This document shows positions 46,614 through 56,432 of a DNA stretch of 64,000 nt, piece by piece (position 1 is the stretch's first letter; each line of letters opens with the position of its first letter). Below the pieces are notes generated by a model. It ran no database searches. It was not told where the DNA came from and saw only the letters and a list, made by a program, of their open reading frames with translations. The DNA is from Pontibacter pudoricolor. GTDB lineage: Bacteria; Bacteroidota; Bacteroidia; Cytophagales; Hymenobacteraceae. Made by a program: the position numbers and the translations under genes. The stretch is taken from contig NZ_CP048106.1 in NCBI RefSeq assembly GCF_010092985.1, forward strand, positions 3,410,001-3,474,000, in the 5' to 3' direction.

Positions 46614-49600
46614 TCAAAGTGTTATATCTCTCGTCTTTAGCAATTCAAGAGGCTGTACTTCCTTTAAATATTTATTCTCTAATTTATTTGGAACTACTTC
46701 TCTATCTGTTTTGCTTAAATTAACATTTTCCACATTGACAGCATGTTCTGATTCATGAGTTCCTACTCCTCCAATTCGAGCTTCAGGGCTAATATTCTTA
46801 TATTGTTCCTTTTTTTCAGAAGTTCCAGAGTGGTTCAAGTATGCTTCAAAAGTGCCCTCATATACTGTAACTATAGACCCTGTTCTTTCACCTGTATCCG
46901 AATTATAAATTGGTTTTGTTCCTCCTAAACGAAAAGATGTAGTTCCATCACCATTATCAATAACTTTAGCTTCTTTAGAGATTTGAATTTCTATTCTTTG
47001 ATCAGAATTGATCATTGCATTTAGTTGGGTTGTTCCGGTTTCACTTCTTAACATCGATGTACCTAACCTCTTGGTATCTTCCGTTGCATTTTGTGACCAA
47101 ACGATCTCCCCTCCTTGACTTACTTTATAGGAAACCGCTTTGCCATCAGTACCAGGAATCCAAGGCGCCATCCCATCTGGATCAATGAACCTGATAGGGT
47201 TATCGAAGGCATAGTTATAGGGTGAATGCCTGCGCATCTGGTCTGCTAGTGGATCTACTACATGCCACCTTCCTAATTGGGCATCATACATCCTGGCCCC
47301 ATAGTCCATCCAGTTTAGCCCCAGCTCTGTCTGACGTTCCTTGCCATTGTATTGGAACTTGTGATCGGGCGCTCCCTGCTGCTCAATACCTGCCAGGTTC
47401 AGGCCCCACGGGTCGTAGTGGTTCTCCTGCACATTCAGGCTCGTTGAGGAGATACTCATGTCATCGAAGTACACGTCCTCCGCGCTCTCGTTGGCCAGGA
47501 ACACCTCCACGTAACCGTCCTGCTCGGCCCGGTGCTCAAGCCAGAGCTGCTGCCAGTTGTTCTGCGCCTGTCTAGTGATGAGCCGGTACTCGCTCCCAAG
47601 ATACGCACCTGCCGTATCATAGGCAACATATTTCACGTAGGCTGCCGGTACCCCTCTGAGGCGCTGCTTGACCTGTGGTGCAAAGGCGATGCCCACCGAG
47701 AGCAGCGGGAACTTGCCTGATGTCTTAGGTTTTACCCCGTCCTGTGGCATCTGGTCAATAGCCTTCATGCTGGCATTCCCCAGCAGGAAGGCAGCTATTG
47801 TGTAAAGCCAGTTGTCCTTTGTCTCCTGGAGGTAATGGCCGAAGACCTCCACCTCCAGCTTGTCGCCTTTCTTCACTTCCAGCCTCTTGGAAGGCCCCAG
47901 CAGAAGTCCCTTCCCGGCATTGAGGCGGGCCATGTGCTCGCCGGTACGGGCATGCACGCGGTCCCTGCCCCGGCTCTGGGGCACCCGCTCGAACGCCTGC
48001 TCTTCTGTCTCGGCGTTCGCAGCTTCCATGGTGAGCAGCTGGGTACTGGTCTCGCCCTCGCCGAAGGTGAGGCGCAGGTTACCCAAGTGGTCCTTAAGGT
48101 GGTACTCATATCTCCATACCCGCACCTGGCCTGGCTGGTAAAGCACCCTGCCCTCAGCCGTATGCGCAAACACGGGCTGGCCGTTCTCATACACAAAGCC
48201 CGAGACGTAGTCGGTCGTCTTGGTGAGCGTGCCGTTCTCGTAGACTTTCTTTGCCAGCTTCACGCCTGCTGCCGTATAGGTATACTCGATGCGGTTGGCG
48301 CTGCCGCCAAACTCGATTTTGTAGGGCAGGTTCAGGTGGTTGTAGAGCACGCTGGTGATGCCTTTATTAAGGTCTGAGACCATGTTACCGTTGGCATCGT
48401 AGCTGTACTCAGCTCCCACCTCGGCGTACTTGCTATTGTTCTTGTCGGCAAAGTCATGCCTGCTTGATGTGACCTGGCCACTGTCGTCTACGCCCTGGAG
48501 CTGGTTTCCCTTTGTTTCAGCATAGTGGTAGAGGAGCTGATCGATCTTCTTGTAGGTCTTTTCGCCACTCCCCTCCGAAACCAGGCCGTTGCGGTTCAGG
48601 GAACGGATATTGCCGTTTGAATCGTACTCCATGCCCCACAAGGCATAGTTCTCCCCGTTGGTAGCTGTCGTATGGTAGCTGGCCTTGGTGATGCGGCTGG
48701 CCTTGTCATAGTCGTAACTGTAGGCACGCTGCACATTGTCTGTGTAGCTCTTCCATACCATCTCCGAGATGTTGCCGTTGTAGAAGCCGGTGGCAGCAAT
48801 TGTAGCGCCCGTGCTTATCTCGCCTGACCTGTAAACCCTGCCGCTCACCTGGTTGTAAGAGAGCTCCATGCCGAAAAAGTCTTCGCTCTCGTCGTTCTTA
48901 CTATCTACCGAGAGCGTGCTGTTGTTGATGGAGGTGAGCCAGCCGCGGATATTGTAGCGGTAGTCCACACTCTGCAGGAAGCTGCCCTGCCGGGTGGTGT
49001 GGTCATAGTTCGTGGCGTGCAGCTTCTTGTCTACCAATTGCGCCAGCTCGTTGTACTCCTGCTTGGCCAGCAGTACCCTGGCCTCGCTGTTCATCTGCTG
49101 CTCCGTGGTGGTGAGCCTGCCCATGTGGTCGTAGCCAAAGAAGTTCCTCACCGTCTGGGCATACGCAGTGCCCTCCCTGTGCGTGAGCGTGGTCTCGAGC
49201 ACCTTGCCGCTGAAGTCATATACGTTGGCCACGCGGTCTCTGCCCCCTAAATGGTTGTCGGATACACTCTCGAGCAGGCGGTACTCTTTGTCGTAGTAAG
49301 TAACCGAAGTAAGCCAGTCCCCCTTCTGAATACCGTCCATTTGTCTTACCCTGGTTCCGGTTACCTGCCCCCGCACAGCAGTTGCTCTTTTTGTAGCATC
49401 ACCTCCAAATCCATAAGTAGCAAGGGCGGCATAGGTGTATTTGTCGTAGTAAGTGACAGAGAGCAGGTCCGCCTCCGGCACGTTGCGTGGGTAGGCGTTA
49501 GTGAGGGTATAGCCAATCGCTGTGCCAGGCGCATCAACCTCGAAATATACTGTCTCAGCATCAAGCTCAGCCTGCACAGTGGCCCGAGCCCTGCCATCTG

Positions 49601-51848
49601 TGACCTCTCCTGTCATGACCGGCCTTCCCAGCACGTCATATTTGACAAAAGTCCATTTATTGTCCGTCACTTGGTTGGCATCGCGGGTTAGCACCACCTG
49701 GTCTAAGTTGTTATAAACCATCTCTACGGCACCGGCACCCGGCACTTGTTTTTCAATCAGGCGGTTGCGGTGATCGTAGCGGTAACGGAAACACCAGTTT
49801 TTCAGGAAAGTATCGTCAAGCGTAATAACAGAAGGTATGGGATCAAATTCATTCAAGAGGGTGCGGTAGCCTTCAGGCTGGATCACCAGCCGCAACTGTC
49901 CTCTCTCGTCATAGATGTATTGGGTGAGCATAAAGCCCTCCGTCAGTTCAGAGCCCGTAACGGAAGCGGCTTCCTGCACTTTTCTGGCTACTGTGCGTCC
50001 CTGCTTGTCTTTGTACTCCACTACGAGGGCCTCGTGTTCGTCCCGTGTCTCGCTTACATACAACTCGTTAGACTCATAATAGCCAGGGGAAGAAACTGTC
50101 CCGGAAGCGGGGTCGTAGAGCCAGACCCGCAATTCGTCTGTCAGGTTGGCCCGCTCTGAAATTTTTATGGCATGCCCTGCTCCCGGGCGCCAGGCCTCCC
50201 CGGCAGCTCCCTGTTCTATTACGCGGCTCAGGGGCGAACGCTCGTAAATGGTTCTGGCATAGGGCACTGTGTCATTAGCCACCCTGTCTCCCGTGGCAAG
50301 GTAAAAGTCCTTTACCGCTGTAAAAGCATCGGCTCTGTAAAGGCCGCTCCCGCTGCCGGCAACGTATGGGAGGTACGCTTTGTGCTGGCGGCCCACCGGA
50401 TCGTAAGCGATCGGTGTCACAATATCCCGCTGCTGGGGGCTGGCATGCCGTTGCACCTGCTGTACCGCCCTGCCTAGCCCATCCAGGTAAGTGATATGCT
50501 GCTGCCATTCATCCTTTGACAATGTCTTCAGGTCAGGTACGCTCGTGAATGGGGCCGTGAGGGTGGTGGCAATGACACGGTTCATCTGCCGGGCCAGGGA
50601 TACAGTCACCTGCGCCGTGCTCACGCAGCCAGCCGCCGTGGTACGCGTGACCGTATAGGTTGTGGTCACCACCGGTGAAGCCTCCACTGACTGCCCTGTG
50701 GTGGCACTCAGCCCCGCAGCAGGTGACCATATATAAGCGTCTGTAGCAGCACCACTGGCTGTCAAAAGCACAACTTCTTCTTCCACGAGCTCAGCTGTGG
50801 CAGGGCTGATGGTGAGTGGTGCCTGAGACGTGCTAATGGTTGTGGTAATGGAACCGCTGTTGGTGTTCCATCCTTCGGCCACCACATAGTAGTCCCCGGT
50901 CGGCAGCGTGCGGGTTAGGGAAGCCTGGTTACCTGGGCATAGGGGCCCGGCATCATCACTGTCTGCCAACAAGTTGCCCGTGGTATCCAGCAGGTGCAGG
51001 TAGGTATCTTCCAGGGCGGAGCCGCAGGTGGAGACACTGACCTCAGCAGGGCTTGTGAGCGAGAAACGGTAGAAGACATCGTCCGAAGGTTGCCCATAAG
51101 TATTGCCAAAGCAGTTTTGGGGACTGTTATCCCTGCTAAACGACTTTACCTCCCCGCAGGCGTTCAGTACGCCAGCGTCAATATAGTTTACCATAGAAGA
51201 ACCGGGTGGCAATGCCTGCACCGCGACCGACACCGCTGCCGATGTGGCAGCGCAGGAGCCGGATGAGTTCGTCACCGTCACTTTATAGGAGCCGGCCAGC
51301 GTAGCCTGCAGGGTGGGGCCGGTGGAGCCGGGAAGCTGGCTGTTGTTCCTGTACCATTGGTAGGTGTAGCCCGTACCAACAGCGGCCTTTAACTCCACGC
51401 TCCCGCCTTCGCAGATGGTCACAGGGCCTGCAGGAGACACGGTGGCTACCGGCATGGTAGTGCCAGTCACGCTCTTGGAAACGCTCTGTACACTCCCGGA
51501 CAGGCCATTGGAGTCGGTACAGTTGGAGCTGCTGAGCGTGACGGTGCCCGTGGTACTTGTCCAGGTCACCGTCACCATTGTGCCGCTCGCCGTATAGGTA
51601 CCACCAGATACTGCCCAGGAGTGGGAGCTGCAGCTCCCGTTATGCACGATGGCGTAATAAGTATAGGTCTGCCCCACGCACACGCTGGATGGGCCGCTGA
51701 TGGAGGCAGCCATCCCCTCTCCGATGGGCAGGCGCTGCGCCAGGGCACCGGTGCAGGCAAGAAAAGCAGTCAACGTGGCCAGGGTCAGTATCATCCCTCT
51801 CAGGTAGCCCCGATTCCAGGGCATAGGCTTAACAAGTGGTATGCTCAT
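46614..51848 (-). CDS. Full-length RHS effector with zincin tip
   Basis: 1744 residues, the only RHS gene here with a complete body. Signal peptide 1-38; Ig/PKD-like adhesive repeats about 45-430 (GPSSVCVGQTYTYYAIVHNG, WSPAAGLSATTGQS); the Bacteroidota RHS N-terminal domain from about 460 (YLDGLGRAVQQVQRHASPQQ); YD repeats about 590-1340; hinge [13 protein letters not shown] starting at His1477; core ending DPDGMAP near 1560. The tip of about 185 residues contains GTHESEHAVN (His1698-Glu-x-x-His1702), a zincin peptidase site. Start ATG overlaps the upstream gene's intended stop (TGATG). Predicted exported/surface toxin. The body is G+C-rich, the tip AT-rich, as expected if tips are exchanged. 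Confidence 0.9.
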   Translation of the reverse strand: MSIPLVKPMPWNRGYLRGMILTLATLTAFLACTGALAQRLPIGEGMAASISGPSSVCVGQTYTYYAIVHNGSCSSHSWAVSGGTYTASGTMVTVTWTSTTGTVTLSSSNCTDSNGLSGSVQSVSKSVTGTTMPVATVSPAGPVTICEGGSVELKAAVGTGYTYQWYRNNSQLPGSTGPTLQATLAGSYKVTVTNSSGSCAATSAAVSVAVQALPPGSSMVNYIDAGVLNACGEVKSFSRDNSPQNCFGNTYGQPSDDVFYRFSLTSPAEVSVSTCGSALEDTYLHLLDTTGNLLADSDDAGPLCPGNQASLTRTLPTGDYYVVAEGWNTNSGSITTTISTSQAPLTISPATAELVEEEVVLLTASGAATDAYIWSPAAGLSATTGQSVEASPVVTTTYTVTRTTAAGCVSTAQVTVSLARQMNRVIATTLTAPFTSVPDLKTLSKDEWQQHITYLDGLGRAVQQVQRHASPQQRDIVTPIAYDPVGRQHKAYLPYVAGSGSGLYRADAFTAVKDFYLATGDRVANDTVPYARTIYERSPLSRVIEQGAAGEAWRPGAGHAIKISERANLTDELRVWLYDPASGTVSSPGYYESNELYVSETRDEHEALVVEYKDKQGRTVARKVQEAASVTGSELTEGFMLTQYIYDERGQLRLVIQPEGYRTLLNEFDPIPSVITLDDTFLKNWCFRYRYDHRNRLIEKQVPGAGAVEMVYNNLDQVVLTRDANQVTDNKWTFVKYDVLGRPVMTGEVTDGRARATVQAELDAETVYFEVDAPGTAIGYTLTNAYPRNVPEADLLSVTYYDKYTYAALATYGFGGDATKRATAVRGQVTGTRVRQMDGIQKGDWLTSVTYYDKEYRLLESVSDNHLGGRDRVANVYDFSGKVLETTLTHREGTAYAQTVRNFFGYDHMGRLTTTEQQMNSEARVLLAKQEYNELAQLVDKKLHATNYDHTTRQGSFLQSVDYRYNIRGWLTSINNSTLSVDSKNDESEDFFGMELSYNQVSGRVYRSGEISTGATIAATGFYNGNISEMVWKSYTDNVQRAYSYDYDKASRITKASYHTTATNGENYALWGMEYDSNGNIRSLNRNGLVSEGSGEKTYKKIDQLLYHYAETKGNQLQGVDDSGQVTSSRHDFADKNNSKYAEVGAEYSYDANGNMVSDLNKGITSVLYNHLNLPYKIEFGGSANRIEYTYTAAGVKLAKKVYENGTLTKTTDYVSGFVYENGQPVFAHTAEGRVLYQPGQVRVWRYEYHLKDHLGNLRLTFGEGETSTQLLTMEAANAETEEQAFERVPQSRGRDRVHARTGEHMARLNAGKGLLLGPSKRLEVKKGDKLEVEVFGHYLQETKDNWLYTIAAFLLGNASMKAIDQMPQDGVKPKTSGKFPLLSVGIAFAPQVKQRLRGVPAAYVKYVAYDTAGAYLGSEYRLITRQAQNNWQQLWLEHRAEQDGYVEVFLANESAEDVYFDDMSISSTSLNVQENHYDPWGLNLAGIEQQGAPDHKFQYNGKERQTELGLNWMDYGARMYDAQLGRWHVVDPLADQMRRHSPYNYAFDNPIRFIDPDGMAPWIPGTDGKAVSYKVSQGGEIVWSQNATEDTKRLGTSMLRSETGTTQLNAMINSDQRIEIQISKEAKVIDNGDGTTSFRLGGTKPIYNSDTGERTGSIVTVYEGTFEAYLNHSGTSEKKEQYKNISPEARIGGVGTHESEHAVNVENVNLSKTDREVVPNKLENKYLKEVQPLELLKTRDITL

Positions 51849-52068
51849 CAGTTCGGTGGCTGGTTTTGGTAGATATACTCATGCTTCTTGAGAATATGCC
51901 TCTCATGGTCCAGGACAGCAGAAAGCCTGCCCAGGAGGTCGTACTCGTAAAAGGTGGTGCGGCCGTTGGCGTCGGTGATGCTGGTGATGCCGGCCATATA
52001 GTCATAGGTATAAGTGGTCAGGTGCGCATCCGTTGGGTGGATGCGCACCTCGTCATAGGCATCCCCCC
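51848..52068 (-). pseudogene. Detached 3' end of the RHS partner gene
   Basis: This frame encodes DAYDEVRIHPTDAHLTTYTY, DANGRTTFYEYDLLGRL and HILKKHEYIYQNQ, the normal C-terminus of such partners, and its stop overlaps the RHS start (TGATG). It joins the 52018-55230 frame if the G-run at 52063-52068 (six G on minus) had seven. Confidence 0.75.
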
Positions 52069-55000
52069 TGTCAGGGTTAATGAGTTCTGAGTATAAGGTG
52101 CCTCTTCCTGGAAGTGCCACACCCCGCCTGATCTGTACCAGTAGCTGATGACATAGTCCCTGCTGTTGGGCGGGGCCCAGGTGACGGTGTAAGCGCCACC
52201 GGAATGGCGCCACCCGGTGCGTGCTCCCCCTTCAGTGCCTGTGGCAGAATCCTCGAAACTTTCATAGAAAAACTCAGTTTTCAGGGCGTTGACACATTCT
52301 GCTACGGGTCTTGTACCCCGCTGGTCCCATCTGTAACTTACGCGGGGTCCTCTGGGCTTTGAAACCTGTAGCAGGTTCGACTTAGCATCATAATCGTGGA
52401 ATATTGCCTGCACCACCAGAGGACCTGATCCCGCCTCCATAGAAATGCTTGCCGGCTCATAGGTATCGGTGCCAAACTTGGCATAACTGGTCAATTGCTT
52501 TGTTTGCATCACTCCTTCCACGGACAGCTCCTCTTCCACCAGGTAGTGGTGTCTGCGCCTGGCTGCCATCTCAGCGTAAACGCTCCCTTCTGTCTGGTTC
52601 ATATCCAGAACGTACTTGTACTCTTGCTCTATCAAGCTGCCTTTGCTGTCGTTGGTTTCCGTCCGTGTCACCAGCCCATGTGTCGAGTTATCGTAAAAAT
52701 AGCGCGTTTCCGTGGCAATGGAGGCGATCCCTGCCTGGTCGAACTCGGTTGTGACTACCTTATCCAGGTGGGGCCAGGAGGCTGACAGGTAGTAGTATTC
52801 AATGGCAAACTCCGTGGCCCGCTGCTGCGAGAGCTGCGGCTCTCCCAGCATGGAGATCCGCTCGGGCTTCAGCACGGCGATCTTGGCGCCCCGCACCCGG
52901 TACTCGTTGAGGAGACTCGTATCAATAGCCGTTTTGTATTCCCTGCTTTCTGCCCGAACCGGCAGGTAGGTATCAAGCGTACTGTCATAGCGGTAGTGGG
53001 TGGTCCGAATTGGCAGGCCGTTAAGCCAGTGGTTGGTGACTTTGGGCGGGAAAGGGAAAGACACAAACCCGGAGGTAGCCCCTCCGGTGAAAAACTCGTT
53101 CAGCGTGTAGCCGTTTCTTTTGTCCCCCACGTAGGTAATCACGCTCCTGTAAGCTACATTTCCCCCTTCCACCGAGGAAAGCGGCATCATGCTGGAAGAA
53201 ACCTGCGCATTATAAGTACACTCATAAAACGCCCCGTCGGAGCTCTGGTTCTCGGTGTAATGCAGGTATTCGTAGGTGGGCTGGAACATCACCTCCCCGC
53301 TGGACCTGGTAGGGTCGCTGGCCGAGGTATACTCATAGTGCCACACCAGCGGATCCCCTGCCAGCGGGTAATCGGACATGCTGCTTACGCGTAACCCACC
53401 GGCGTACACATTCCCCTGAAAAAACTCATTCCTGTCCCAGGTAAAGTTGATTATGCCCATAAACGTGGAGTCGCTCTCATCCGGACGCGTGACCGTGATG
53501 TTGTAGGTAGCGCCCGGTACCATGCCACTCACAGGTACCTCCGAAAGGCTCCTGCCAGTAAAGTTCCTGGAGTACCCGTTCGGTCCAGTAACCCGGATGG
53601 TGGAGTACCCCAAGACGTTGATTCCGTCCGTGCCCGTGTCCCAGGTAGCGCGCATATTCAGCGCATGTACAGGAACGGTAAAGGATGTTACCTGTTCGTA
53701 CTGGTCCATGGTGCCCGTGGCGCTAATCCTACCGTCACCAACGCGCAGCACGTACTTTTCCACGTAGTGGTCATTGGGTTTATAGGCAAAGACAGTGTAG
53801 CCATCGGTGGGGTAGTCGATCCGTGTCAGCACTCCGGCCTTCATGGCGGCAGGGTTAGGCTCACGGTCTGCCCCTTCAGGGAAACCGGCAGCAGGTGCCT
53901 TACGCAGCAAGGTAGAATTAGAAGAGCCGTTGAAATACCCCCAATGGTCCTGCCTCATGGACAGGCGTGGTGGAAGAGGCGTAGGCTCGTAAGTGAAGGC
54001 ATAAGCCGGTTTACCTACCTCTTCTACACTTAGCAGCCTGAGCCTGTTGTCCAATGGATTGGTGCTGCCCGCTGGTCCGGACCTGTAGTAATCATATGCC
54101 AAAAGAAATTGTTTTACACGGCCGGGGCTACCGGTATGGGTTACTTCAACCCGGTCCAGTTGCTTGGTGCCCGGCAGATCCAACCTGTCTGTTTCATAGT
54201 GAAACACGACCCGCTCCCCCGTGCTGGCATAAATTTGCTTTATGCGTATGCCGTCTGAGGAAGAGGTGCTGCTTTCCGTGCAGGCAGGCAGGTAGAGAGG
54301 GCACCCACCGGTATCAGAAAGCCGCGTATAGCGCGTCTGCGAGATTTGGTTCTGGAATTGATTCGGCGCTGACTCGTAGGAGAACGTGACGGTCTCTCCT
54401 TTTGCCGTGTTGATTTGGCTCAGGTAAAAGGAGGCGGAGGTGATCAGGGCCTCTCCGCTCGAAGGAGCGCTCGACGCGCAGGAGTTAACAGATGTTGTGG
54501 TCACCTGTTCCCGTTCAGCATACTTGAAGCGGTTGCCTTTCCCGTCCGTGATGATGAAGTATTCAGGGAAGGAAGCATCCGCAGATGGCTTGTGGTAGCT
54601 GACGTCAATGTCCTGGTAGGGCATTATCCTGCAGTTACCCTGCTGGTCATAAAAGAACTTGCCGCTCAGGCCTGGTGCCGAAAAGGAGAACAGGTCCGGT
54701 TGGGTATCGGAATAGTTTTTTGTAGCGGCGTCATTTAGCAGATAATCCGGGTCCTGGTAATAGGGGGACGCGGAAGAGAGGCTGAAGGTCTTGCTGATGG
54801 GACGGTCCTGCGGTGTTTTCTGTGTTGTGTTCACCCACCCGGCCGGGGCAAAGTCGTTGAGCCCATTGGTCATCGCACTCACCACCCCTCCTGCCGACAA
54901 GCTCCAACCAAGTCCTACATTGCTGGCCAGTTCGTCTACCCGCACGCCTGATGCATGGTAGTTGAGCGAGACTGGGATGGACAGGTCCTTCAGTTGAATT

Positions 55001-55230
55001 TCGTGAATTGGGATGGCTATATTGGGAACACCGGTATACAGCCCCACCGGAATTTCCCCATACTTTCCAAGGGCAGCTGCTTCAGGGGATTTTGGAATTA
55101 CCTTTGTTACGGGCAGAGAGGTAGCTTTTTCACCTTCACTTGGCGTCTGCTGCGCTTGCAGAGAAGAAGGGGCTATAAAAAGCACTGTAAAAGAAGCCAG
55201 CAACAGCTTCTTTATAATGTTAGTTTTCAT
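52018..55230 (-). CDS. RHS-operon partner protein (frameshifted near its 3' end)
   Basis: 1070 residues as it reads now. Signal peptide 1-26 (KKLLLASFTVLFIAPSSLQAQ); a conserved head (AALGKYGEIPVGLYTGVPNI, ISLNYHASGVRVDE-like, VGLGWSLSAGG), typical of the large Bacteroidota proteins that precede RHS genes; long beta-rich middle with YD-like repeats. The present end (TGGMPMTRCASTQ) is not the natural one: the expected end lies in another frame (51848-52068). It would form, with the following RHS protein, a secreted shell-like complex. Confidence 0.82.
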   Translation of the reverse strand: MKTNIIKKLLLASFTVLFIAPSSLQAQQTPSEGEKATSLPVTKVIPKSPEAAALGKYGEIPVGLYTGVPNIAIPIHEIQLKDLSIPVSLNYHASGVRVDELASNVGLGWSLSAGGVVSAMTNGLNDFAPAGWVNTTQKTPQDRPISKTFSLSSASPYYQDPDYLLNDAATKNYSDTQPDLFSFSAPGLSGKFFYDQQGNCRIMPYQDIDVSYHKPSADASFPEYFIITDGKGNRFKYAEREQVTTTSVNSCASSAPSSGEALITSASFYLSQINTAKGETVTFSYESAPNQFQNQISQTRYTRLSDTGGCPLYLPACTESSTSSSDGIRIKQIYASTGERVVFHYETDRLDLPGTKQLDRVEVTHTGSPGRVKQFLLAYDYYRSGPAGSTNPLDNRLRLLSVEEVGKPAYAFTYEPTPLPPRLSMRQDHWGYFNGSSNSTLLRKAPAAGFPEGADREPNPAAMKAGVLTRIDYPTDGYTVFAYKPNDHYVEKYVLRVGDGRISATGTMDQYEQVTSFTVPVHALNMRATWDTGTDGINVLGYSTIRVTGPNGYSRNFTGRSLSEVPVSGMVPGATYNITVTRPDESDSTFMGIINFTWDRNEFFQGNVYAGGLRVSSMSDYPLAGDPLVWHYEYTSASDPTRSSGEVMFQPTYEYLHYTENQSSDGAFYECTYNAQVSSSMMPLSSVEGGNVAYRSVITYVGDKRNGYTLNEFFTGGATSGFVSFPFPPKVTNHWLNGLPIRTTHYRYDSTLDTYLPVRAESREYKTAIDTSLLNEYRVRGAKIAVLKPERISMLGEPQLSQQRATEFAIEYYYLSASWPHLDKVVTTEFDQAGIASIATETRYFYDNSTHGLVTRTETNDSKGSLIEQEYKYVLDMNQTEGSVYAEMAARRRHHYLVEEELSVEGVMQTKQLTSYAKFGTDTYEPASISMEAGSGPLVVQAIFHDYDAKSNLLQVSKPRGPRVSYRWDQRGTRPVAECVNALKTEFFYESFEDSATGTEGGARTGWRHSGGAYTVTWAPPNSRDYVISYWYRSGGVWHFQEEAPYTQNSLTLTGGMPMTRCASTQRMRT

Positions 55231-55703
55231 GCGATTATGTCTGTTTTCACGTAGGCTCCTACCGCAGGAAAGAACACTTGTTATAAGCTCTTTGGCTAGT
55301 AATTACCAATGAACATATCTTCTAATAAAGGTATAGAATATTTTAATATATAATCCATATTATATATATGAGATTTGTTTTAGTTCGGTAGGGACTAACA
55401 GGCTGTGTTTTCTTTAACTCCAGCTCTTATGTATTTGAATTTGTTTTAATAAGGAGTTCACTGAAAGAAAGTAAGGTTTTGCTATATTGAAAACCAGCTT
55501 TGACATTAAATTTGAGGGCGTAAAACGCCGCGGCAAGCAAGGCCGGAAGCTTCAAGAATATGATAAAGGACTTGTTTGCTTATGTAAGAGATGACTCTCT
55601 ATCATCTTAAATTTGAGGCAATAAGTGCCAAAGTGGCAACATTCTTATAACAGGCATTATGTAAAATACCTATTGAGAAATTTCTCGCCTGATACTATGA
55701 TTT
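55231..55703. other. Intergenic region upstream of the RHS operon
   Basis: AT-rich, with TATATA runs around 55340-55375 and a small GGCGT/ACGCC hairpin near 55516. It must contain the RHS operon promoter on minus, but no clear TTG/TAnnTTTG pair was found. No gene seen. Confidence 0.4.
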
Positions 55704-56432
55704 CTAATGCCTAAGATCTGGGGCATCTTTTGGAAACTGAATAACATTACACATTTCTCTAAGTCTAGACCTAGAAATATCCTTATAATATTCTGTCAGT
55801 TCTTCCACATTTAGGTTAGTAGTGAAATGGCTTTTAGCACCTGTCTTTTTAAAAAATAGATGACGTATATAAATTAGTTCTTGGCCAACAATAATCTTTC
55901 TGCCAAAGTGAGTAATTGGAGGGTCTACCCCTAAGTCATCAAATAAACAATCAATTGGTTTACCTGATTGTGAAAAAATAGGTCCAAATCGGTATGGGCT
56001 AAGTGCTCTTTCGCCCTTTTCACTACAGTTCATCATTATATCATAAACATATTCCTCCTTAATGCCAGGCTTTATAAACTTCTTGAGCATCAATATGATC
56101 TCAGTTTTTCCACAACCAACAGGTCCCATCAATAAAAGACCTTTTTGGGGGTTTATATTTAGCTTTTGCATGGCTTCTATATCTTTTGCAGCATAGGCGG
56201 CAATTTTTTCTAATATATCGCGATGCCAGTTAAATTTAATAAGTTTATCTCTTATCTCTTTTGGCCAATTAACACACTGCATGGTCTGTATGAAGTAAGC
56301 TAGGATTGTTTCTGTAGACCATTGAGGAGCAATGCTATAACTTGCCGCCGTATTCTTTACTTCTGTCGGTGCTGTGGTAGCTAGAGAAGCCCATCCATCT
56401 GTTATCTCTCTTATTGATCGTGCTGTGTTCAT
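55704..56432 (-). CDS. DnaC/IstB-like ATPase
   Basis: 242-residue AAA+ ATPase: Walker A GPVGCGKTE (about 107-115), Walker B CLFDDLGVD, sensor-like FTTNLNVEEL, and an Arg-finger region ISRSRLREM. Resembles helicase loaders of phages and conjugative elements. Its start lies 98 bp inside the upstream HTH protein gene, a pairing typical of replication modules. Confidence 0.8.
   Translation of the reverse strand: MNTARSIREITDGWASLATTAPTEVKNTAASYSIAPQWSTETILAYFIQTMQCVNWPKEIRDKLIKFNWHRDILEKIAAYAAKDIEAMQKLNINPQKGLLLMGPVGCGKTEIILMLKKFIKPGIKEEYVYDIMMNCSEKGERALSPYRFGPIFSQSGKPIDCLFDDLGVDPPITHFGRKIIVGQELIYIRHLFFKKTGAKSHFTTNLNVEELTEYYKDISRSRLREMCNVIQFPKDAPDLRH

Noticed and set aside
47222..51872. Many long frames on + opposite the RHS and partner genes
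   Set aside because: They are antisense shadows of the G+C-rich RHS body; codon pattern and domains support only the minus strand.
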